Shown here: in pieces, positions 26,399 to 35,755 of the stretch
Layout: each line of letters begins with the position of its first letter
Numbering within the stretch: position 1 is the first letter of the stretch
From: an uncultured Cohaesibacter sp.
Lineage (GTDB): Bacteria; Pseudomonadota; Alphaproteobacteria; Rhizobiales; Cohaesibacteraceae
Assembly (NCBI RefSeq): GCF_963678225.1
Contig: NZ_OY782764.1
Span: 340,001 to 404,000 of the forward strand
Length of the DNA stretch: 64,000 nucleotides
Reading direction: 5' to 3'
Translations under genes and position numbers: made by a program
Notes under the pieces: generated by a model
What the model was told of the DNA's origin: nothing
The model's input: only the letters and a program-made list of their open reading frames with translations
Database searches by the model: none

Positions 26399-26433
26399 CG
26401 AGCGTTCTACTTGAGTCAATGGCGGACAAAAGA

Positions 26434-26463
26434 AAATCCCGGAAGCAAGCTTCCGGGATTTTT
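26434..26463. terminator. Bidirectional terminator between M48 protease and carD
   Basis: AAATCCCGGAAG (26434-26445) pairs with CTTCCGGGATTT (26450-26461), with T-runs on both strands. Confidence 0.85.
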
Positions 26464-26509
26464 CAAACAATAACTGCGATTGCAGCAACCAATGCCAGAA
26501 ACGGCATCA

Positions 26510-27064
26510 TTAGGCTGCAACTTCCTCTTCACTCTTGCCAGCACCACGACGGGGGCTTTTGGAGAGGTTTTTTTCAATCAGATGCACAGCTTCCGTAGTG
26601 GACAGCTTGCGAATAGCAGCCACTTCACGTGCCATCCGATCAATAGCAGCTTCATAAAGCTGACGTTCAGAATATGACTGCTCAGGCTGGGTGTCGGAGC
26701 GATAAAGATCGCGAACGACTTCTGCAATCGAGTGCAGATCGCCAGAGTTGATCTTTGCTTCATATTCCTGCGCGCGGCGACTCCACATGGTGCGCTTGAT
26801 ACGAGCGCGCCCTGTAACCGTCGTCAATGCTTTCTCAACAGACTCTTCATCCGAGAGTTTACGCATACCAACCGAAGCAATTTTGCCAGTTGGAACACGC
26901 AAGGTCATTTTGTCCTGCTCAAAATTGATAACGAACAATTCAAGAGCGAGGCCAGCAACTTCCTGTTCCTCGATGTTGACAATTTGACCCACACCATGAG
27001 CCGGATAGACAATAAATTCGTTGATTTTAAAGCCCTGACGTTGGGTGGCTTTTTTGATTGCCAT
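26510..27064 (-). CDS. carD: CarD/CdnL-family transcription regulator
   Basis: A 184-residue protein that binds the RNA polymerase beta subunit and stabilises open promoter complexes, notably at rRNA promoters. The N-terminal RNAP-interacting Tudor-like domain begins at about residue 14 (FIVYPAHGVGQIVNIEEQEV). The C-terminal helical domain holds MWSRRAQEYEAKINSGD and the conserved Trp that contacts the promoter upstream edge. Length and order are typical for alphaproteobacteria. It lies upstream of a ferredoxin gene in the same orientation, as in related genomes. Confidence 0.93.
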   Translation of the reverse strand: MAIKKATQRQGFKINEFIVYPAHGVGQIVNIEEQEVAGLALELFVINFEQDKMTLRVPTGKIASVGMRKLSDEESVEKALTTVTGRARIKRTMWSRRAQEYEAKINSGDLHSIAEVVRDLYRSDTQPEQSYSERQLYEAAIDRMAREVAAIRKLSTTEAVHLIEKNLSKSPRRGAGKSEEEVAA

Positions 27065-27124
27065 ACGCTTGAAACTCCCGCGTCACATAATTTCCAAGCG
27101 GACACATTGCCCGCCTGATCTTCC

Positions 27125-27151
27125 AAAAACAAAAGAGGGAACTCCCTCTTT
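27125..27151 (-). terminator. Leftward hairpin with T-rich tail before carD
   Basis: AAAGAGGGA (27132-27140) pairs with TCCCTCTTT (27143-27151). On the minus strand TTTTGTTTTT follows. It may end an upstream transcript or act as an attenuator for carD. Confidence 0.6.
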
Positions 27152-27296
27152 GTCGGCATCTTTAAAAGGTAAAACCGGTCTTAGGCCTGCCTACAAACGC
27201 AGGCCCATTCCGGTTTCACATTTTCGCATCAAAATCAGATAGGCACACGCATGTGGATTGCGTACTTTCACATTGCATCTTGCTCGAAATACGCAT

Positions 27297-27318
27297 AAAA
27301 AAACTCCTGAAGTAGGAG
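27297..27318 (-). terminator. Leftward hairpin with T7 run
   Basis: CTCCT (27304-27308) pairs with AGGAG (27314-27318). On the minus strand seven T follow at 27303-27297. No gene lies immediately upstream, which hints at a short untranslated RNA. Confidence 0.5.
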
Positions 27319-27500
27319 CTGTGTGAACCTTCCTTTATCAGCTGATTGAGGGAGAATATCACATTTTTGCACATTTTCCAAACTTTGATTGTGATCAAAT
27401 GTGCTCCCTGCTCCCCCCACAGCCTGCCAAACCAGTTGTATCATGCAATAGAACGCAGATTTCTGCCGATTTCGACAGATTGAATCGTGTCTTTTTATGC

Positions 27501-27539
27501 AAATAAAAAGCCGGTCGCTCAACAAATAGCGCCCGGCTT
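27501..27539 (-). terminator. Terminator of fdxA
   Basis: AAGCCGGTCGCT (27508-27519) pairs with AGCGCCCGGCTT (27528-27539) with one mismatch. On the minus strand TTTTTATTT follows. Confidence 0.8.
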
Positions 27540-27569
27540 CGTTATACTAAAATTGCATAACTCCCATTC

Positions 27570-27905
27570 TTAATCCCCTTCTCCGGGGTTAGCTGAGAGA
27601 TATTGCAGTTTGTTTTCAACACCGTCCCACTTCTTGGCCTCGGCCATCGGCTCTTTCTGAACCGTGATATTGGGCCAGACCTCACAATATTTCGCGTTGA
27701 TCTCAAGCCATTCTTCAAGCCCGGGCTCAGTATCCGGCTTGATCGCTTCTGCCGGACATTCCGGCTCACACACACCACAGTCGATGCACTCATCCGGATT
27801 GATTACCAGAAAGTTTTCGCCCTCGTAGAAACAGTCAACCGGGCAAACTTCCACACAATCGGTGTATTTGCATTTGACGCAATTATCGGTCACGACGTAA
27901 GTCAT
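27570..27905 (-). CDS. fdxA: Ferredoxin FdxA (7Fe-8S type)
   Basis: A 111-residue electron carrier. The N-terminal cysteines ([17 protein letters not shown]) and [12 protein letters not shown] bind a 3Fe-4S and a 4Fe-4S cluster, as in Azotobacter-type FdxA. The long C-terminal tail is typical of the alpha- and gammaproteobacterial form. ATG at 27905 is chosen over the preceding GTG because CGGAG lies 6 bases upstream of it. Confidence 0.95.
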   Translation of the reverse strand: MTYVVTDNCVKCKYTDCVEVCPVDCFYEGENFLVINPDECIDCGVCEPECPAEAIKPDTEPGLEEWLEINAKYCEVWPNITVQKEPMAEAKKWDGVENKLQYLSANPGEGD

Positions 27906-28332
27906 CACAAACTCCGCATACGATGCAGCTTGGTCTCTGCAATCGCAAAATTGGTCTATTACGGGAGGACCTCACGGTCACAACCCGCTCCTTGCCGATC
28001 AAACATGTCATTGATCAAAAAGCCGGAGCGGCAAACTCAACGTGACTGTATAAAGACCACTCCCATTCGAGTTATCTTCTAGCTATCGCTTTTGCGCCCG
28101 GCGTTCAAGCAATATCAAATCTCTTTGGCTCCAGCACTGAACTCTCTCAGGCCCGATACCTGAAGCCTCAGGGCAATCCGCTTCAAAACGCTCAGTGAAC
28201 CTGTAGCCTTGAACCGCGCCCCACTTTTGCAAATGAAAGATGCATTCACAAGTCCACATTTAGGGCAAATGTGCAATTCCAACTGCAATTAAGAAACAGA
28301 ATTGGCCACCGGACCACCTGTTCCCTTTTGCC
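27906..28332. other. Gap between fdxA and the S4-domain gene
   Basis: About 430 bases with no gene I can support. It should hold the fdxA promoter on the minus strand. No clear terminator is seen after the S4 gene. Confidence 0.4.
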
Positions 28333-28722
28333 TTATTCAAAAGGCCCCTGCTTCAGCCGCATCAGCTGGCGACGATCCTTTTTTGTGGGCCGTCCAGTGT
28401 GCGCCTCATGGGCGATCCCGGCCTCAGCGTCATCCTGCTTTTTCTCGGGAGCTGGCGAATGATCATTGAAAAGAAGCTGAGCCTCCGGCGCAGGCCCCCT
28501 GCGAGTACCAAGTGCCACAACTTCAAGGATGCGGATATGGCCCGCCTTGGCAATTGTCAGCACATCACCGGGCTTGATCTGCCGACTGGCAGCAGAGACC
28601 TTTTCCTTGTTCACGCGCACATTGCCCGCAGTTACAAGCTTGGCAGCCAGGCTTCTGGTCTTAGCGACCCGGGCAAACCAGAGCCACTTATCTATGCGCA
28701 GTTTGGCACTTTCTTCGCTCAT
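28333..28722 (-). CDS. S4-domain RNA-binding protein (Hsp15-like)
   Basis: A 129-residue basic protein. The S4 domain fills residues about 8-70 (LRIDKWLWFARVAKTRSLAAKLV, then VRVNKEKVSAASRQIKPGDVL). Hsp15 of E. coli binds stalled 50S subunits that carry nascent peptide, and this is the nearest relative I know. The C-terminal tail is charged and low in complexity. ATG at 28722 is preferred to the GTG just before it. It is 96 bp downstream of the helicase gene and probably in its operon. Confidence 0.88.
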   Translation of the reverse strand: MSEESAKLRIDKWLWFARVAKTRSLAAKLVTAGNVRVNKEKVSAASRQIKPGDVLTIAKAGHIRILEVVALGTRRGPAPEAQLLFNDHSPAPEKKQDDAEAGIAHEAHTGRPTKKDRRQLMRLKQGPFE

Positions 28723-28821
28723 CACTCACCCAATAAAAAGGCACGCCGGAAAGCCGCCCTGTAATGCGACCTTGCGGCATGCCGATTGATTGATTCCGAA
28801 CCGGTTCCCGTGGGAACAGGC

Positions 28822-31800
28822 TTATTTCTTGTTGTCCAGATTGGCCTTCAAGGCAGCCAATGCTGCAAATGGGGAATCAGGATCCGCAACCTTCTCTGGC
28901 TTGCGAGAGGACTGATCACGCGGTTTACCGCGGCCCTTTTCGCCGCCACCAGAGCGATTGCCACCCTTGAAGCCGCCTTCAGAACGAGGACCATTGCGTT
29001 TTCCACCCTTGCGGAAATCCTTCTGGCCATCTTTCTGCCCGTCACTACGCCCACCAGCGCGAGCACCGGACTTCTGACGCTGACCGGACCGGTTCGGACG
29101 ACGATCACCACGACCACCCGGACGCCAGATTTCGAGCCACTGCTCTTCTTCCTCTGCGGTCTCAGTCACAGCATCTGAAGGGGCAGTTTCCGCTTCCGCA
29201 GAGCCCTCAGCTACAGGTGTACTATCCTGTGGAGAACTTGCCTCTGCAGCCGCTTCAACCGGAGTTTCTTCCACAGAAGGAGCAGATTCGGCAGTCTTTT
29301 CAGCGGCCGCATCTCCATTGGAATCATCTTTGGCAGCATCCACTTCGGCCGAAGTCGGCTCGATCTTGCGGCGCTCAACACGATATCCCAACGACTTCAG
29401 GATGGTGGAAAAGTCTTCTCCCGCACAGCCCAGAAGAGACGTCATGGCAACCGTAACGGTGAAGCCACGATCCATTACCCCTTCAGGGGGTTCAGGTGAC
29501 TCCTCGGTTGGACGCCAGCTCAGGAGCGGACGAATAAGGTCTGCCAGACGCTCAAGAATGTCGATGCGAACAGCGCGTTTGCCATAGACACCAAAGCCCA
29601 CGGTCTTGTAGAGCGCCGGAGAAACAGCCTCGTTGACCGGTATCGACGTACGACCCGAAGCGGACAAGGATGGCACCTCAACGACGCCTTCCTGATCGAT
29701 CCCACCATTATGCAGAGCCCACATCATCACCAGCAAAGTGCTGGGGGCAGGCTTCAGCAGCGCTGGAATATAGATATGGTAGGCACCAAATCGAACTCCG
29801 AACTTACGCAGGGAAGCGCGGGCATCCTGATCCAGAGAACGCACGTCCTCCGCGACCGTCCTACGGTCCAGAATCCCAAGATTTTCAACCAGTTGGAAAG
29901 CCAAACCTTTGGCAATTCCATCCAATTCTTCCGTGCTGGACAGCTCAACCAGAGGCTGCAGCAGGAGATTGACATGGTTATTCAGCCAGAGGTTGATACG
30001 CGATTGGACATTTTCGAGTGCCGCACCGCTTAAACCTTCATCTGCCAGGATGGTCAGACGCGGTTTCAAAACCGTATCGCCAGCCACCATTTTGGCAATC
30101 GGGGCTCCCTGCCAACGCAGCATGCCGTCACCAGACAGCAAGAACTGATCATTGGCCGCTCCGGCTATTTTTTCCGATCTGTTTTCGAATTCGACAGACA
30201 GGACCTTCTGCGCAGCGGCATGAATGGCTTTGGCATCGTTGCCTTCGGCACTCACATCGGGCGCAAAGCGAAATCCATGCAATTGACCAACATGCTGGCC
30301 TTCTACCAGCACGTCACCGGCAGGAGTAATTTCCGCTTCGAGCATTGCTTTTTCTCTCAGACGTTTCATCAATACACTAGTGCGCCTATCCAGGAAGCGC
30401 TTGGTAAGTCGCTCGTGCAGGGCGTCGGACAGACGATCCTCCACGGCTCTGGTTTTCTCTTGCCACAAAACAGGATCATCTAGCCACCCCTTTTTGTTAG
30501 CAACAAAGGTCCAAGTGCGGATATGTGCAATTCTATTGGCGAGTGTGTCAATATCGCCATCAATTCTATCCGCATATGAAATTTGTGCAGCGAGCCATTC
30601 CTGAGACAAAGTGCCCCGGTCTTCAAGCTGCTGGAACAGCATACCAATCAATTCGGCATGATTGGTAGGCGCAATCTTGCGATAATCGGGAACTTGACAC
30701 ACATCCCACAGCAATTTGAGCTGTTCGGGCTCATGAACCCGCTGTCGGATGTCCCTGTTCTTGTATAACAGCTCCAGAGCCTGCACATCGCTGGCAGGCA
30801 GCGAACGGGTGAGGCCCGGACGCCCTGGCGCCACTTCAAGCGACGCAATCAGATCGGTATAGCTGGAAAAGTCCAGCAGCCGGTTACGCCATTGCAGCAT
30901 CTTGATGGGTTGGAAGACATGCATTTCCAGCTGCTCGACCAAATCATCCTCAAATGGCGCCACCCGGCCCGTCACACCAAAGGTGCCGTCACGAGTGTGC
31001 CGCCCGGCACGGCCCGCGATCTGGGCCAGCTCCGGCGCGGTCAGACGTCGATGTTGGAAACCGTCAAACTTCTTCTCTGCCGCAAAGGCAATGTGATCAA
31101 GATCGAGATTGAGCCCCATACCAATCGCATCGGTTGCAATCAGATGCTCAACGTCTCCGTTCTGAAAGAGTTCCACCTGCGCGTTCCGCGTGCGCGGACT
31201 AAGACTGCCCATAACAACCGCCGCCCCACCCCGCTGACGCCGGACAAGCTCTGCGATGGCATAGACATCATTGACTGAGAAGGTGACAACCGCAGAGCGT
31301 CTCGGCAGGCGAGACAGCTTTTTCTGCCCGATATAGGAAAGCTGTGAGAGCCTGGGACGGGAAATAATGGTCGCGTGAGGTAGAAGCATCTCGATCATCG
31401 GCTTCATGGTCTCTGCGCCAAGCAGAAGCGTTTCTTCCCGTCCACGCAAATGCAGCAGCCGATCGGTAAAGACATGCCCGCGTTCGAAGTCAGACGCCAA
31501 TTGCACCTCGTCAATCGCCACAAAGGCGACATCGGCCTCGGCGGGCATCGCTTCGACCGTGCAGACATGATAGCGCGCCCCATCGGGAACGATTCGCTCT
31601 TCACCGGTGTGCAAGGCAACGAGTTCCTTCCCCACCTTGGCAACCAGCTTGCCATAGACTTCGCGGGCCAGAAGACGCAAGGGCAGCCCGATAATTCCCG
31701 AGGAATGCGCCACCATGCGCTCGATGGCCATATAGGTCTTGCCGGTGTTGGTTGGCCCCAAAACAGCCGTTACGCGCCCCTGCGCCCCTAGATTGGAAGC

Positions 31801-32319
31801 CTTGCCCCCGAATTCATCGGCCCAGCCAGGCGCCCTGATGCCGAGCATCTCAGCCTGATTGGTCTTGTTCCGTGCAGAAGGGGCTGGCGCAGGCCGCACC
31901 ACAGGCCTTGTAGGCTTGGCTGGTCGCTCACCCTCAAGATCTTTCGCAAATGCATCGGCAAAGGAAGACGACCCCGCAGCATCAGACGTCGATGCCTTGG
32001 CCGTGTTTGCCTTCTTGGCGGCACTGGTCTTGGCACGAACATTGGCCTTTGCCTTCTCTTCCATCTTGCGAAAGTCAACAGCATCGGGATCTTCGCTCTG
32101 CCCCTTGGCCACTTGAGCGCCCTGCGAACGGGCATGGCGCATAAGCTCCGCTTCGATGCCGGAAAATCCACCAGCCGGATCGGCTTTCAATGCACGCTTC
32201 TTTTCCGCTGCCCGGCGGGCCTTGTCGGCCTCGGCCTTCCTGTCGAGTTCGGTTTTCAGGGATTGTCCGAATTCAGCCAGCGAAGCAAAGGGAGAATCGC
32301 TATCGTGTTTTTTGCTCAT
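28822..32319 (-). CDS. SUV3-like SF2 helicase, large alphaproteobacterial form
   Basis: A 1165-residue RNA/DNA helicase. An Ala/Lys-rich N-terminal tail (1-175) precedes the helicase core. The P-loop is GPTNTGKT at 188-195, the Walker B is DEVQ near 270, and motif VI is QIAGRAGRH near 433. This matches mitochondrial SUV3, an RNA degradation helicase. A long C-terminal tail is first acidic (about 1010-1085), then Gly/Arg/Lys-rich, as in RNA-binding tails. A short motif occurs at both ends: DSPFASLAEF at 8-17 and DSPFAALAAL near the C-terminus. Partner proteins are unknown. Confidence 0.88.
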   Translation of the reverse strand: MSKKHDSDSPFASLAEFGQSLKTELDRKAEADKARRAAEKKRALKADPAGGFSGIEAELMRHARSQGAQVAKGQSEDPDAVDFRKMEEKAKANVRAKTSAAKKANTAKASTSDAAGSSSFADAFAKDLEGERPAKPTRPVVRPAPAPSARNKTNQAEMLGIRAPGWADEFGGKASNLGAQGRVTAVLGPTNTGKTYMAIERMVAHSSGIIGLPLRLLAREVYGKLVAKVGKELVALHTGEERIVPDGARYHVCTVEAMPAEADVAFVAIDEVQLASDFERGHVFTDRLLHLRGREETLLLGAETMKPMIEMLLPHATIISRPRLSQLSYIGQKKLSRLPRRSAVVTFSVNDVYAIAELVRRQRGGAAVVMGSLSPRTRNAQVELFQNGDVEHLIATDAIGMGLNLDLDHIAFAAEKKFDGFQHRRLTAPELAQIAGRAGRHTRDGTFGVTGRVAPFEDDLVEQLEMHVFQPIKMLQWRNRLLDFSSYTDLIASLEVAPGRPGLTRSLPASDVQALELLYKNRDIRQRVHEPEQLKLLWDVCQVPDYRKIAPTNHAELIGMLFQQLEDRGTLSQEWLAAQISYADRIDGDIDTLANRIAHIRTWTFVANKKGWLDDPVLWQEKTRAVEDRLSDALHERLTKRFLDRRTSVLMKRLREKAMLEAEITPAGDVLVEGQHVGQLHGFRFAPDVSAEGNDAKAIHAAAQKVLSVEFENRSEKIAGAANDQFLLSGDGMLRWQGAPIAKMVAGDTVLKPRLTILADEGLSGAALENVQSRINLWLNNHVNLLLQPLVELSSTEELDGIAKGLAFQLVENLGILDRRTVAEDVRSLDQDARASLRKFGVRFGAYHIYIPALLKPAPSTLLVMMWALHNGGIDQEGVVEVPSLSASGRTSIPVNEAVSPALYKTVGFGVYGKRAVRIDILERLADLIRPLLSWRPTEESPEPPEGVMDRGFTVTVAMTSLLGCAGEDFSTILKSLGYRVERRKIEPTSAEVDAAKDDSNGDAAAEKTAESAPSVEETPVEAAAEASSPQDSTPVAEGSAEAETAPSDAVTETAEEEEQWLEIWRPGGRGDRRPNRSGQRQKSGARAGGRSDGQKDGQKDFRKGGKRNGPRSEGGFKGGNRSGGGEKGRGKPRDQSSRKPEKVADPDSPFAALAALKANLDNKK

Positions 32320-33142
32320 GGGCCTGGCAATAGCCTATCTCTGAGCCAATCATCGGCAAATGTCGGCTCAGTCATTGTCTTAATCCAAGCGAGGTGGCAA
32401 CCGCTTAAAGCATCGCCAACCCATTTCACGTCAGATAGTGGCCCAAACGCCTAAACGCAACAACAAAGCGCCAAGTCACATCTGTTTGACCAACATCATG
32501 ACAACAATTCACCCCATCCGCAACGGTCACGCGCATCAGCAGGCTTGACGAAGCCCTATTGGTAAAAACAATTACCCGCCGAGGCAAATTAATAATTAGA
32601 ACGAGTCTGGAACGAATCATGGCCGAATCGGCGACTCCCGCAGATTCCTATTTTGTTCTCAATAGATCTGGATGACATTTTTACTTCAGACACTAAATCT
32701 GGTGCCGCCCAAATTTCAGATGTGAACAGGGCTTGAAATTCCTTAACCCGAGCCTTCTGAATTTTTAATCAAGACGCTCCAATATGAAACAAGCCCGCTT
32801 TTTCAATCCATTAAACAGACAGGCCCGCCTCCATGCCTGCCGTTAACCATTTGAACGCAGCCTGAACAAAATCAGCACGAATCGGCTATCAACGCATGTT
32901 TTTGATTTGTTCTCACCAAATATACACAGAAACAGAGATTGGTTACCATATCTAGTGATGCCTCCACAGCATCAAGACCACGAGATATGGGCCTGCCGCA
33001 GCTTCGTTAAGACATTTTCCCGGAATGAGACACTTATGCAGGATTCCGCCCAAAGTCCGTTCGCAAATTGCAAACAGCCGGCTCCAGCCTTGTTGGCCAC
33101 CATCTGCTTTAGCATTGATCTTAGGCTTTGAATTCAGGCAAT
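32320..33142. other. Long gap without a recognised gene
   Basis: About 820 bases between two leftward genes. It must contain the helicase promoter. Short open frames are present, but none has a ribosome site and a protein-like composition. An unannotated regulatory RNA cannot be excluded. Confidence 0.4.
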
Positions 33143-33166
33143 AAAAAAGGGGCCCCAAGGCCCCTT
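33143..33166 (-). terminator. Terminator of the DUF3108 gene
   Basis: AAGGGGCC (33147-33154) pairs with GGCCCCTT (33159-33166). On the minus strand a T-run follows. Confidence 0.8.
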
Positions 33167-33191
33167 GCTCTCAATTCATATTGAAGACCAT

Positions 33192-34058
33192 TTATTTGAT
33201 GGTCAACTCCCGCGCTGACAACACCATGCGTCCAACCATCGTGCCGATTTGCAGCCTGTAGACGGCCACCACGGGTTCATCACCAACAGGAACGAACCAG
33301 GCTTCCAGATCCTTGTTCTCTTCCATATATTTGGTGCTCTTCTTGTTCGGGCGATGCCCAGCCACAAAACGGATACGGGCACCACAGACCGTTGCCGGGC
33401 CAGAATAGGCATTCTTTCTCGACGAGCGGATCTCTTTGGTTTCCTTGTAGAACAGCTCAATATTATAGCGCCAGCGGCCATCGAACATGCGTACGGTGCG
33501 ATTGCAGACAGACTTGCCGACCCTGTGTTTGTTGGAGCGCACAGACATCAACAAACCGCTCAGCGGATCAACAATACCGCGCGTATGCACACGCCGCAGA
33601 GGAATACGATCCGAATGTTTGGAGAGCGGAGGGGACGCAGAGAAATCACTTACATTGCCCGACCGCATCGCGATCTGAACAATATTGTGGATCTTGTCTT
33701 CCTTGGAATTGAGGGCATACATGGAGGGCAACATGCGATCGCCGCGGAAAGAGCCCTCACTGACAGCCCGCCCCTTGCTATCGATAAACAGGCGCGAGAT
33801 ACCAGACGTCTTGGCAAAAGCATCGATGGAATAGCGGTGCCCTTTAACCGAGGCCTCCACTGAGCCGCTTCCCACAGGGATGCCCGCAATGGAAATGGCG
33901 AATTTCGCATCGATGTCCGTGGCTTGGGCCTGAGGCGCAAAGGCAGCAAAGCCCAGCGCAGCACCGGCAATAGCCACGGCGCGCAAGGGCACCGTCCATT
34001 TTGCGGCCCCAGCTGGATAATTTTTGCCAAGTGAGGTCATGCGTTTTCGTTCAAGCAT
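33192..34058 (-). CDS. DUF3108 periplasmic protein
   Basis: A 288-residue protein with an N-terminal signal peptide (AVAIAGAALGFAAFAPQAQA). The mature part begins with DIDAKFAISIAGIPVGSGSVEASVKG and matches the DUF3108 family of predicted beta-rich periplasmic proteins. No enzymatic residues are known for the family, and function is unknown. The ATG at 34058 is preferred over the TTG at 34070 because GGGGA lies just upstream. Confidence 0.8.
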   Translation of the reverse strand: MLERKRMTSLGKNYPAGAAKWTVPLRAVAIAGAALGFAAFAPQAQATDIDAKFAISIAGIPVGSGSVEASVKGHRYSIDAFAKTSGISRLFIDSKGRAVSEGSFRGDRMLPSMYALNSKEDKIHNIVQIAMRSGNVSDFSASPPLSKHSDRIPLRRVHTRGIVDPLSGLLMSVRSNKHRVGKSVCNRTVRMFDGRWRYNIELFYKETKEIRSSRKNAYSGPATVCGARIRFVAGHRPNKKSTKYMEENKDLEAWFVPVGDEPVVAVYRLQIGTMVGRMVLSARELTIK

Positions 34059-34070
34059 GGTTTTCCCCAA

Positions 34071-34577
34071 ACACCCTAAAATCTACAGCCCGGTTGTCTT
34101 ATTGAACAATTCGGCTTTGTTGACCAATTGGATTTGATGACAATCTGTCCCCAGCCCTGAGAAACAAAGCGGTGCCAATAGACCAATCACCAGATATCAC
34201 TGTCCCACTCTCACTGAATATGGTTAACAAATTACAATCACGCGTCCTACGCAAAGTTAGGTATAAGAAAAGTGACCGGGAACTGCGCCAATTATGCAAC
34301 GCCACATACAAGACTGCAGCGCATATGCTCAACAAGAGCGTGCATAATGAAGCGCAATCGCCTATTGAAAACCATCAATGGCGCAGGGGTTATTCGCAAA
34401 ATAAGTCAGAATCTTGAAAAGAACACGCGAAACCACCCAGAAATGCTTGACGAGCGGCGCAAGGATCACTATACCGAGGCAACTTTCCGCCGTCGAGCAT
34501 CCTAGCAAAACGGCAGAACACAGAACAGAAAATGAGCGGGCGCCATTGGCGTCCTACTAATTTGTGAGGGATTTTCC
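34071..34577. other. Divergent region between DUF3108 gene and rpmB
   Basis: About 500 bases holding promoters for both genes. I see no structured RNA element or gene that I can support. Confidence 0.4.
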
Positions 34578-34868
34578 ATGGCACGTCGCTGTGAACTGAC
34601 CGGCAAAGGCGTTCAGTCCGGTAACAATGTCAGCCACGCAAAAAACAGAACCCGCCGTCGCTTTCTGCCAAATCTGGTGAATGTGACTCTGCTGAGCGAT
34701 ACACTCGGCACAGGTTTTAAGATGCGCGTCAGCGCTCACGCTTTGCGTTCTGTTGAACATCGTGGCGGCCTTGACGCTTTCCTGGCCAAAGCCAAAGAAG
34801 CAGATCTGTCAGCCAATGCGCAGCTGATCAAAAAGAAAATTGAAAAAGCACAGGTTGCTGCATCTTAA
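34578..34868 (+). CDS. rpmB: 50S ribosomal protein L28
   Basis: A 96-residue basic protein beginning [21 protein letters not shown] and containing [12 protein letters not shown], which are L28 signatures. It binds 23S rRNA in the large subunit. The length is that of the alphaproteobacterial form. GAGGGA lies 8 bases upstream. A terminator follows at 34913-34936. Confidence 0.97.
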   Translation: MARRCELTGKGVQSGNNVSHAKNRTRRRFLPNLVNVTLLSDTLGTGFKMRVSAHALRSVEHRGGLDAFLAKAKEADLSANAQLIKKKIEKAQVAAS

Positions 34869-34912
34869 TGCGGTTTCGGATTAGTCCGAAAATCTGGCTT
34901 ATCGTTAAGAAG

Positions 34913-34936
34913 CAGCGCCTCTTTTGGCGCTGTTTT
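34913..34936 (+). terminator. Terminator of rpmB
   Basis: CAGCGCC (34913-34919) pairs with GGCGCTG (34926-34932), followed by TTTT. Confidence 0.75.
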
Positions 34937-34997
34937 CATATCCAACGCTGCTTTGGGCTATTCTCCCATTCGCGGCCAACATCAAGGAGGGTGACAT

Positions 34998-35633
34998 ATG
35001 GTTGCTACTCGTAAAACCCTTGGCCTTTCCGTTCTGGCCATGGTGAGCGTCGTTGCTGCGTCCAACTATCTCGTTCAATTCCCGTTCAAACCGTTTGGCC
35101 TGCAGGATCTGTTGACCTGGGGCGCCTTCACCTATCCGATGGCGTTTCTGGTAACCGACCTGACCAACCGCAAATGCGGCTCCAGGAATGCCCGCATCGT
35201 GGTCGCCGCCGGTTTTGCCATCGCGGTTCTGATTTCCATCTGGCTCGCCACCCCGCGCATTGCCATCGCATCCGGCTCAGCCTTTCTGGTCGCCCAGTTG
35301 CTTGATATCACCGTATTCAACCGCCTGCGCCGCAACAGCTGGTGGAAAGCCCCGCTGGCTTCTTCCTTCTTCGGTTCGGTTCTCGACACGGTAATCTTCT
35401 TCGGCTTCAGCTTTGCTGCGTCCTTTGCCTTTCTTGATACAAGCTTTGGCATGACACCGGATGTCTTCCCGACAGAGGCCTCTTCTCTGCTGAGCCTTGG
35501 CCTGATTGATGCGCCGCGCTGGGTCAGCTGGGCCATCGTCGATTATTCCTGCAAGATGTTTGTCGCGCTCCTGATGCTGGCGCCTTACAGATTGCTGCTC
35601 AGCCGACAGGATGCTCTGCCAGCAACCGCTTGA
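34998..35633 (+). CDS. yhhQ: Queuosine precursor transporter (YhhQ/VUT family)
   Basis: A 211-residue membrane protein with about six hydrophobic segments. It shows family features such as TYPMAFLVTDLTNRKCG and the SFFGSVLDTVIFF stretch. YhhQ imports preQ0 or preQ1 for queuosine tRNA modification. AAGGAGG lies 8 bases before the ATG. A strong bidirectional terminator follows. Confidence 0.88.
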   Translation: MVATRKTLGLSVLAMVSVVAASNYLVQFPFKPFGLQDLLTWGAFTYPMAFLVTDLTNRKCGSRNARIVVAAGFAIAVLISIWLATPRIAIASGSAFLVAQLLDITVFNRLRRNSWWKAPLASSFFGSVLDTVIFFGFSFAASFAFLDTSFGMTPDVFPTEASSLLSLGLIDAPRWVSWAIVDYSCKMFVALLMLAPYRLLLSRQDALPATA

Positions 35634-35668
35634 AAGAAGCGGGAGCAAGAATAGAGCCCCATTCATGC

Positions 35669-35699
35669 AAAAAGCCGGTCAATTCCAGACCGGCTTTTT
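35669..35699. terminator. Bidirectional terminator
   Basis: AAAAAGCCGGTC (35669-35680) pairs with GACCGGCTTTTT (35688-35699). It serves the convergent yhhQ and phytase-like genes. Confidence 0.88.
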
Positions 35700-35755
35700 C
35701 TATATCCGTTACCGTCATTGTCACCCGTTGTCAGCCATGTTTGCTTTCATTCGGG

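Larger units (their letters stand above)
27065..27569. other. carD-fdxA intergenic region with three leftward hairpins
   Basis: About 500 bases. On the minus strand there is a good terminator below fdxA (27501-27539), a second hairpin with a T7 run (27297-27318), and a third just before carD (27125-27151). The piece between the first two is about 190 bases and contains an inverted repeat (GCACATTT at 27369 and AAATGTGC at 27397). A small RNA could lie there. Confidence 0.45.
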
